A DNA stretch of 64,000 nt. It comes from Sthenelais limicola. Taxonomy: Eukaryota > Annelida > Polychaeta > Phyllodocida > Sigalionidae. Positions within the stretch are counted from its first letter, which is position 1. Each line of letters begins with the position of its first letter. Shown here in pieces: positions 55,996-64,000 of the stretch. Location: the NCBI GenBank assembly GCA_942159475.1, contig OW804094.1:17940067-18004066 (forward strand). Direction: 5' to 3'. Position numbers and translations under genes: made by a program. The notes under the pieces were generated by a model. That model was not told where the DNA came from, ran no database searches, and saw only the letters and a list, made by a program, of their open reading frames with translations.

Positions 55996-56302
55996 AATTT
56001 AACGTTTTTTCTCAACACCCTGAACATCTGACGGCTATATATATAAATGGTACAATTTAATTTCATTAATTCCATTATTGATATTTTATACTTACATTAA
56101 TTCTGAGTAATTGTAATGGAAAGTGCAACCAAAGGGGTTCGGGTGGGGGTGTGGGGGGGGAGTGGTTATTTCTTCTAATCTACTCTGCCAAAAAAGTGTG
56201 GTCTGCTTCGATATGAGAGATTAAAAGATAATTTTTTTAAAACATTTCTATTTGGCAGAATTTCACAAATGTGATATGTCTTATCTCCATCTCCAAGTAT
56301 AT

Positions 56303-56537
56303 GGGTCAGATTTTCCGAAAATGTACAATTCAACTGCGCCCATCTTCTCAAATAACCCAAATTTCAGACGAAAATAAAGTTCAAAATACAGTTCAACCTA
56401 ACCAAACAGATTGCTAGAATCAATGCAATGCCGAATATACTCGAATTTACCTAGTAGTAACCAAATTGGAGCCTGATTTAGCAGAAATTTATAAATGTGT
56501 AGAGCTGCCAATTGTACATTTTCTGAAAATCTGACCC
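56303..56537 (-). mobile_element. MITE family 1 copy with ATAT target duplication
   Basis: GGGTCAGATTTTCCGAAAATG to GAAAATCTGACCC; ATAT on both sides. Confidence 0.9.
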
Positions 56538-56872
56538 ATATACATCTTTAACGCATGAATCTCATTACTTACATAAGGACAAGTCAAAATTACTTAATAG
56601 GTTTTTTAGATTGTAGGTTGCACCGAAACTGAACAAAGAATTATAACATCTCCCCTAACATGAAGCGATATATTTTAATTTTGATTTGATTTGAAAATAC
56701 TTTATTGGACAAATGATTACATATGGAGGATTGACCAAATGGTAGACATGCTTCTGGAGTAATGTTCAGGTCTTCCAGCTGTCACCAAATAAGTTGATAG
56801 TTGATCTAATCTAACTGAAGGTAAAATACAGTAAAATAAAGCAGTACACCTTTTTCATTGTACACAATATAC

Positions 56873-57157
56873 AGGTTAACTAACGAGTTGGTTGAAGGAG
56901 CGTGAATATCGCACGAGTTGCGTAGCAACAAGTGCAATATTCTAAGCTGAAACCAACGAGTTAGTTAACAGATTTATTATACATGCTTTCAATCATGAAA
57001 ATAGAAAAAAATCGAGTCATAAATTTGAATTTTATCGGTAATCTTAGTAAAAAAACAGATTGGTTGCCATGACAACGCCACGTAAATCTCTAGTGAAATA
57101 CGCACTATGCGTAAATCACTCTAGATATGTTGTTTTCAGAGCAATGTATGTATAATA
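56873..57157. mobile_element. Family 3 repeat, reverse orientation
   Basis: The hairpin comes first (56873-56971), then GGTTGCCATGACAAC and a closing TTGTTTTCAGAGCAATG, the reverse order of 46406-46700. Confidence 0.8.
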
Positions 57158-57350
57158 AAGTCCTATGTACTTAAGACTTTACAAAGTAGAATTAAATATA
57201 CATATTTCAGGGAGAACATGTATGAGAATGAACCAGGGACCACACTTTTATTACATTCATGTGGTTTCTGTCTTAATAAGAAGAGACACTAGAAAGCGTC
57301 TTCCAAAGTTACTTTTTTGCTGTGTAGTCACTTTTTTAAAACTATATAAT

Positions 57351-57577
57351 GAGTGAAGTCACCAGAAAATGGACAACTCACATTCACCAATTCTCTCAAA
57401 TAACCCGAATTTCAGACAAAAATAAAATTCAAAATACCTAACCAAAGAGATAGCTAGAATCAATGCAATGCCGAATATACTCGAATTTACCTAGTATTGA
57501 CTAAATTGCAGCCTAATTTAGCAGAATTTACTAAATGTGTACAGCTGCCAATTGTACATTTTCTGAAAATCTGACCC
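57351..57577 (-). mobile_element. MITE family 1 copy
   Basis: GAGTGAAGTCACCAGAAAATG to GAAAATCTGACCC. The left end is mutated. Confidence 0.82.
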
Positions 57578-58175
57578 ATTATATATGTTGTATATATTAT
57601 TGTAATACATGCTGCGCATGCTTCTCATTGCCTTTAACCGCTTCTTCAGCAGTCTTCCTCTTGCCAGGTTTCGGGGCTTAGACTGTACCTGGTGTTGTTC
57701 AAGAGGTGCCCCAGCAGAGCTGATCAGGCTCCACTTAGCAACTGCAGGTTTCCAGGGGCTGCGCCGTAAGTGAACCCCCCTCCACCTACAGTCAAGGCCA
57801 TTCCAGATATATGTTATCCTCCAAGGCAATGCAACATGGTCATATATAATAGGTTATAATAGCTTCCCTAAAACCTCAAATCTTCCTTTGAGTGCTAGTT
57901 TTAAAAGTAAAAAAAACAATTGAAAGCCTGAAACAAAGAAGCAAAAATACATATTGCTGAGAGAGTAGACTGACTGGTCAGCAAAGTGAGGAAAAATAAG
58001 TGAAAATATAAAAGTAGAAAAGGCACCATGTCTATGTGGGGGAATGTAGATTAAACAAACATAAAGTGATCACTGTAGGAGAAAGAACATCCCAACATTG
58101 AGGAGCATTCATCGCTAGGTCAGGAGTGGTGTAGGGGCGGGGGGGTGGGGGGGTAGGGGACTGCTTCTCCCCCGA
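57578..58175. other. GC-richer unidentified patch, no gene supported
   Basis: 57600-57835 is richer in G and C than its surroundings and open for about 75 codons on the minus strand, without a domain I recognise. A poly-G stretch lies at about 58135-58158. Confidence 0.4.
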
Positions 58176-58177
58176 GC

Positions 58178-58433
58178 GAGGTTCAGCAAGTCTAACCTAT
58201 GTAAACGTAAACGTATCCATATCTCTGATATACAAACATACATATTATGTTAAAAGGAAGAAAGAGGTTCAGCAAAAATAAAAATAAATTGTGAGATGAA
58301 ACATTTTGCTTGCAATGTTACGTTACGTTTTTCCGCCATATTTTGCTGAACCTCTTTCTTCCTTCTAAAATATGTTGTATATCAGAGATACGTTTATGGA
58401 TACGTTACATTTGCTGAACCTCCCTAATTCATA
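58178..58433. mobile_element. Long-armed foldback element
   Basis: Arms of about 100 bp: GGTTCAGCAAG...GTAAACGTATCCATA...TCTCTGATATACAAACA...AAAGGAAGAAAGAGGTTCAGC faces GCTGAACCTCTTTCTTCCTT...TGTATATCAGAGATACG...GGATACG...TTGCTGAACCTCC. A solo right end is at about 43870-43910 (GCTTGCTGAACCTCCCT). Confidence 0.8.
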
Positions 58434-58833
58434 TCCAGTCAGTTGGTAACTAAGAAATACATTAAAAATGAAATTTGTTATGCCATATTTCTTGGTACCC
58501 CAGATACAATGCAATGAAATACATTATAAAATGCTTCTATAGGTATCTCACTCCAATAGTTGCACTAATGATAATGACAAATTAGTTATACTTAAGAGAA
58601 AACAAATAATCAGCCCCGTAAGTCCCTCTACCTCCTCCTAAAGACATTTTGGATGCTTTCCTGCAAACAGCAGAGAAAAACTTGGGAGAATCCAACTTGA
58701 GCAAGTTCTTTGTTTTAAGTGCAGCGCGCTCTTGTGGGAAAATTGTAAACTTAAAAACTACAAACTGACATCTATAGATGGATCTGTTAAATAATGGCCA
58801 GATTGTAAAACCAATTGTAAACATTCATTTATA

Positions 58834-59416
58834 TGTGATGTGTTTCAGGAAAATGAGTCACAAGTCAAATTATTTTTATCAAAGTATTATATCCACTAGA
58901 TCTCTTTGTAGGAATGTTCATATTTTTGGGTATCTAATGCTACAAGTCGTATGAATACGTTTATCAAATTTCAAGACTGTGTATTAGATATATCCTTGCA
59001 TTTCTAAGGTGAGTGAGTGAGATTGGTTGCTTTACGTCCTTATCAACACATTTAATATGGTTATATCAAGGGCGGAAGAGCTGAGAGGGAGGCAGTTTAT
59101 GATCATAACCAGGAAATAGAGATAGAGAAGAAGGGAGAGACAGACAGAGAAAAAGGACAGAAAGGCACATTATGGTCTTACCCAGCATTTCTAAGGTCAT
59201 CCTATAGAGTATATTTACCTACTTTACTAGTAATTGACCACACAGAAATATTGCAAACTTTCTTTCTTTTTTAAATAAATATACCAAATTTAAAATGTAG
59301 AAGTACTAATTAGATGTCCTGATGTTTATTATCATTAGAATCAGCTTGATTCCATCTTTTCAAATCAAATATCAAATATCAGTTTTGCGATTTGTGACTC
59401 ATCTCCCTGAAACACA
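58834..59416. mobile_element. MITE family 2 copy interrupted by a SINE-like insert
   Basis: TGTGATGTGTTTCAGGAAAATG to CATCTCCCTGAAACACATCC. The central part is split by 59011-59185. Confidence 0.85.
59011..59185 (+). mobile_element. SINE-like retroposon with 13-bp target duplication
   Basis: The 175-bp insert begins GAGTGAGTGAGATTGG and TTTACGTCCTTATCAACA. GCATTTCTAAGGT flanks it at 58998-59010 and 59186-59198. It lies within a MITE, which dates it as younger. Motifs of this type are frequent in bivalve genomes as I recall; that link is from memory. Confidence 0.8.
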
Positions 59417-60050
59417 TCCAATATGCATGTGTATAGATAGATGCATAAATTTGTTTGATTTGGAAAATATTTTATTCAGGTCTATTACATTTCCATTCAT
59501 ACAAGAATGAATTTTCGCGGGACAGCCTGCTTTAAACAGTAGAAAAAAAGTTTGATCTTATACATTCGCTCTGTTTATAAGTATACTATTATAATTACAT
59601 TGAAAAAATCATATTAACATGTACAAAAGTTTTGAATTATTTCGCGAGTATTTATCATTACACACTAAATTACACAACATAAAATAGCCTAAGCATCCAG
59701 TAATTAAAAACAAATATCCAGCTCATGTCACATACCATCTAATATGTATTGATAGGACAGAGTGGGTTAAAAAAAACTAGTATTATACAGAAAAAATCAA
59801 AAAATCGTGCTCTTACAGAATAACCATTAATAAACCATACATACTAGTCTATGGGTCATTCATATACTTGTCATCCTTATTATTGTTGGATATTAAATAT
59901 CATTCTTTACAAAAATGAAATGTTGTATTACTTCGAGTCTACGGGACATAGGAGAGGAGAAGGTGTAGTAGTAGGTGCGAATTTTTGTTGTTTAAACTCG
60001 GCGGCTTCAATTCAGTTTAAACCAACGAAATGGAAGTAGAAGAGGAGATG
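59417..60050. other. AT-rich spacer with a reversed retroposon tail
   Basis: TTTGATTTGGAAAATATTTTATTCAGG at about 59452 marks a minus-strand retroposon 3' end. No gene. Confidence 0.5.
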
Positions 60051-60059
60051 GTGAGGTTG

Positions 60060-61000
60060 AGAGAACAGACGAGTGAGAGAATTGGTCTGGTCGGGGAGGG
60101 GGTGAATGTGGGGGGTGGGGGGCAGGGACTGAAGTGGCGGTGTGTGTGGGGGGGGGGGGGGGAGTTAGAGGACGATAGGTGGAGAGAGAGATGAGGAACA
60201 TTGGGTGGGTGCAGAGGGGGATTGGGGGAGAGGGGATAGATGGTGAACAGGGGGGATACAGGGGGACAGAGAGGGAGACAGGGGAGACGAAGAGATGGAG
60301 CAAACGGTGGGGCAGAGGGAGGGGGAAACAGGGACAGAGGGGAACAGATGGGGACAGGGGGCAGGGGGGGCAGGGGGGACAGAGGGGCAGAGGGGGCAGA
60401 GGGGGACAGAGGGGCAGAGGGGGGCAGGGGGGACAGAGGGGCAGAGGGGCAGAGGGGCAGAGGGGGCAGGGGGGCAGAGGGGCAGAGGGGGGCAGGGGGC
60501 AGAGGGGCAGAGGGGGCAGAGGGGGCAGAGGGGGCAGAGGGGGGACAGAGGGGCAGAGGGGCAGAGGGGCAGAGGGGGGCAGGGGGGACATGGGGACAGG
60601 GGGAACAGAGGGGCAGAGGGGGACAGGGGAACAGATAAGGACAGGGGGCAGAGGGGGACAGAAGGGCAGAGGGGGACAGCGGGGCAGAGGGGCAGAGGGG
60701 GACAGGGGGGACAGAAAGGCAGAGGGGCAGAGGGGGACAGGGGGGACAGAGGCAGCAGATGGGCAACAGAAGGGGGATAGATGGGGGACCGAGGGTGGAC
60801 AGGGGCGGACAGAGGCGGAGAGGGGGAGAATGGGGAGAAGAGGGATGAGTGAGGGAGACAGGGGGAGTGGGGTACAGAGGGAATAGTGGAGAGAGGGGTG
60901 AAAATGGGGGGGAGGAGGGGAAGTGGAGAACAGGGAGGGGAGTGGGCACAGAGAGGAAGAGACAGGGGAAGATAGGAGGGGAGAAGGAGCAGGGGAGGGG
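60060..61000. repeat. GGGGCAGAG-type purine-rich minisatellite
   Basis: GGGGCAGAG, GGGGGACAG and GGGGAGAGG units make almost the whole plus strand purine. Long proline-rich minus frames and glycine-rich plus frames follow from the repeat and are not genes. Confidence 0.93.
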
Positions 61001-61006
61001 TATATA

Positions 61007-61130
61007 GATAGACCCTGATGAGAATGTGGTACGAGGGACACTAGCTGTCCAAGATGTTTGTTTTTTCTTAAACAAACATCGAGTACAGTGCAATAGTGTC
61101 CCTAGTACCACATTCGAATTTAGGTTTTAT
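61007..61130. mobile_element. Small foldback element, second copy
   Basis: ATAGACCCTGATGAGAATGTGG to CCACATTCGAATTTAGGTTTTAT. Related to 8187-8353 with a shorter centre. Confidence 0.65.
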
Positions 61131-61517
61131 ATTTACTCCCACGTTGCTATGTCTAAGTATATATATATAAGTATATACTACGTGTACTGGGGGGAGGAAG
61201 AGGGAATGGTAATGTCATACCACACGCATTAAACTGTTGCAAATTCCCACACTACTCCTGCCCATACAAATAGCATGTGGAACATACACCAACGTGGAGT
61301 AAAAAGTAGAGCAAGGCAAGACTATCTTCTCTATTAGCATAATAGCATAACCATGAACAAGTTTATTTACTTTTGTGTGCCACTAGTCCCTTAAAAGGGT
61401 TGTCTAAAATATAGATGTACAGTCCAAGTCACTCCCTCGTTCATTGTCAATTAAATGTATTAACAAAACTGATATAAACATATACCTCAAATACCTTTTA
61501 AGTAGGTACCAAAGTCC

Positions 61518-62760
61518 TTGGAGAGAGAGAGGGAGAGAGAGAGGAGAGAGAGAGGGTGAGGGAGAGAGAGGAGAGAGAGAGGAGAGAGAGTGAGGGAGAG
61601 AGGGGAGAGAGAGAGGGAGAGAGGGAGGGAGAGAGGGAGGGAGAGAGGGAGGGAGAGAGGGAGGGAGAGAAAGGAGAGGAGAGAGAATGAGGGAGAGAGA
61701 GGGAGAGAGTGAGGGAGAGAGAGAGGGAGAGAAAGAGGGAGAGAGGGGAGAGAGAAGAGGGGAGAGGGGAGAGAGAAAGAGAGGGGGAGAGAGAGGGTGG
61801 GGGAAGGGAAGGGAGGGAGGGAGAGGGAGGGAGAGGGAGGGAGAGGGAGGGAGAAAAAGTGAGGACAGAGAGGGAGAGAGGAGAGAGACATACATACAGA
61901 GAGGAGTGAGAGAGAGGAGAGAGACATACATACAGAGAGGAGAGAGAGAGAGGAGAGAGACATACATACAGAGAGGAGTGAGAGAGGATAAAGAAATACA
62001 TACATACAGAGAGGAGTGAGAGAGAGGAGAGAGACATACATACAGAGAGGAGTGAGAGAGAGGGGAGAGACATACATACAGAGAGGAGTAAGAGAGAGGA
62101 GAGAGACATACATACAGAGAGGAGGGAGAGAGAGGAGAGAGACATACATACAGAGAGGATAGAGAGAGAGGAGAGAGACATACATACAGAGAGGAGTGAG
62201 AGAGAGGAGAGACATACATACAGAGAGGGTAGAGAGAGGAGAGAGACATACATACAGAGAGGAGTGAGAGAGGAGAGAGACATACATACAGAGAGCAGTA
62301 AGAGAGAGAAGAGAGACATACATACAGAGAGGAGTGAGAGAGAGGAGAGACATACATACAGAGAGGATAGAGAGAGGAGAGAGACATACATACAGAGAGG
62401 AGTGTGAGAGAGAGACATACATACATACAGAGAGGAGAGAGAGAGGAGAGACTTACATACAGAGAGGATAGAGAGAGAGGAGAGAGACATACATACAGAG
62501 AGGATAGAGAGAGAGGAGAGAGACATACATACAGAGAGGATAGAGAGAGAGGAGAGAGACATACATACAGAGAGGAGTGAGAGAGAGGAGAGAGACATAC
62601 ATACAGGGAGGAGTGAGAGAGAGGAGAGAGACATACATACAGAGAGGAGTGAGAGAGAGGAGAGAGACATACATACAGAGAGGAGTGAGAGAGAGAGGAA
62701 AGAGACATACATACATACATACAGAGAGGAGTGAGAGAAAGGGGAGGAGAGAGAGGAGCA
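61518..62760. repeat. GA-rich array with a ~33-bp GACATACATACAGAGAGGAG unit
   Basis: 61518-61880 is simple (GGGAGAGA)n. From 61885 to 62745 a unit containing GAGAGACATACATACAGAGA and GGAGTGAGAGAG repeats about 26 times, with AGTG/ATAG variants. Serine/leucine-rich minus frames across it are spurious. Confidence 0.95.
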
Positions 62761-63061
62761 TGGGAAGAGGGGACACTAAAAGAGAGGAGAGAGAAACAGG
62801 ACACAAAGTAGGAGGTCAACATGTTCTGATATTATTTAATTCACTGGGCTTTATTTCAATGCAATAGTTTCAACCGAGAGTGTAGTTATTGACATGGACT
62901 CTCATATAAAACCCCTCAATGATAAACATATACAATATCGCAAAACTATACTATTGTATAAGCATATGAAACTATATATATATATACCATACCAGTGCAC
63001 CACCTAGTTACGAACACTAGCAGTTGTGTAAGTTACTGTAAGTACTTGTAAACTATAGAAT

Positions 63062-63258
63062 AAGAGAGAGGAGAGAGAGGAGAGAGAGGAGAGAGGAGAG
63101 AGAGGTGGGAGAGGAGAGAGAGGTGGGAGAGAGAGGAGAGAGAGGTGGGAGAGAGAGGAGAGAGAGGTGGGAGAGGAGAGAGAGGAGAGAGAGGAGAGAG
63201 AGGAGAGAGAGGTGGGAGAGAGAGGAGAGAGAGGTGGGAGAGAGAGGAGAGAGGTATA
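63062..63258. repeat. GAGAGAGGTGGGAGAG minisatellite
   Basis: Pure purine plus strand apart from GGT steps, with ~20-bp units. The sequence up to 64000 is AT-rich, then mixed, with no gene seen. Confidence 0.92.
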
Positions 63259-64000
63259 AAGAGAACATATTTATTCAAATGAATATATCACATGAACTAT
63301 AACAAAAACATAAACTCTGATTAAATAATATCTGAGTCGATCGATTGGGAGGAAAGAAGGCAGGAAAGTGGGTCCATCTGTAATGTTATTTCTTCCAAAT
63401 CGGTGAACTCAAATAGACCACTCCCAGTAGATAAATAATCATAGAATGGAGAGCTTTTTATCAAAAATACCTCGATAATATATATATATAGGCCTATGTA
63501 TACTAAATGTGCATTATAACAGAACTTTTGGAATTCCCACCTCAGAGCAGTCAATTTCTTACTATATGTATAGCAGTATACTGCTATATATCTCAGTTCA
63601 GTATTAAAAAGGAGATTATTGGTGGCCTTCTCCATGCACTTATTATAATGATTAAAAGATTTAAAACTAGACCATTGGCGTTAACAGAAATATAAAATCT
63701 GGACTGCATGCGGGTTTATAATATTAGGCCTATACTCTATTATAACATACTCTATTATATTATTATTTATAAATGTATAATATAATATTATGATATTTGC
63801 ATACTACTAGACGAGAGGCGACCAATGACCGCCTTAAGAAGGCGGTGCGCAAGCAGGCATATTTCGAACCTTTCTGTCGCCCCGGGCCTTCACAGCCATG
63901 TCTCAGTACATTCCACAACTCAACCTGGCAGCGTCGTTTTCTTATTAAACATACCGATAGCCGACATCCTTACCCAGAAATCGCAATGATAGGATGTCCT

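Noticed and set aside
57518..57829. 103-residue minus frame
   Set aside because: Its last third is a family 1 MITE end and the rest shows no domain or exon signals.
60007..61111. Long proline/leucine-rich minus frames and glycine-rich plus frames
   Set aside because: All derive from the GGGGCAGAG-type repeat, lack splice logic or domains, and are open in several frames at once, as expected of a stop-poor repeat.
61404..62822. 472-residue serine/leucine/tyrosine-rich minus frame and overlapping long frames
   Set aside because: It is the translation of a GA/CATACATA tandem array; three overlapping frames are equally long.

Overview
The window is animal nuclear DNA: split genes with GT-AG introns, AT-rich introns packed with terminal-inverted-repeat (TIR) elements, a non-LTR retrotransposon, minisatellites and purine-rich arrays, and no bacterial-style gene packing. 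A retroposed insert at 59011-59185 starts with a GTGAGTGAG motif of the kind I know from bivalve and other lophotrochozoan repeats. I therefore lean towards a marine lophotrochozoan, with low confidence.

Layout. (1) 6060-26430, plus strand: eight exons of a gene for a HIT/galactose-1-phosphate-uridylyltransferase-like protein. Its 5' exons are not found. It ends in a glutamine/alanine tract made by a 9-bp tandem repeat. (2) 8477-18597, inside an intron of that gene: a 10.1-kb PIF/Harbinger DNA transposon with 25-bp TIRs, a TTA target duplication on both sides and apparently intact genes. These are a 4-exon HARBI1-type DDE transposase (plus), a 7-exon MADF/Myb-like protein (minus, convergent) and a third, unrecognised 2-exon gene nested antisense in the transposase's first intron. 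(3) 28-43 kb: intergenic DNA with MITEs, a 47-bp minisatellite with a 517-bp higher-order period (33.83-35.19 kb) and a 5'-truncated, frameshifted LINE (37.79-39.72 kb, minus). (4) 43226-52563, plus strand: a complete 9-exon D-aspartate/D-amino-acid oxidase gene (336 aa) ending in the peroxisomal signal SRL. (5) 53-64 kb: more MITEs, then GA-rich arrays, with no supported gene.

About thirty copies of one ~235-bp MITE family (ends GGGTCAG/CTGACCC) and about fifteen of a second ~400-bp family (ends TGTGATGTG) fill the introns and spacers. In ten copies of the first family a perfect 4-bp target duplication can be read directly.

The transposon genes form a functional set: transposase for cleavage, MADF protein probably for binding the subterminal repeats, and an unknown third product. 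The two host genes share only orientation; nothing in the sequence ties their functions together. All exon models come from reading frame, splice sites and phase, without transcript data.
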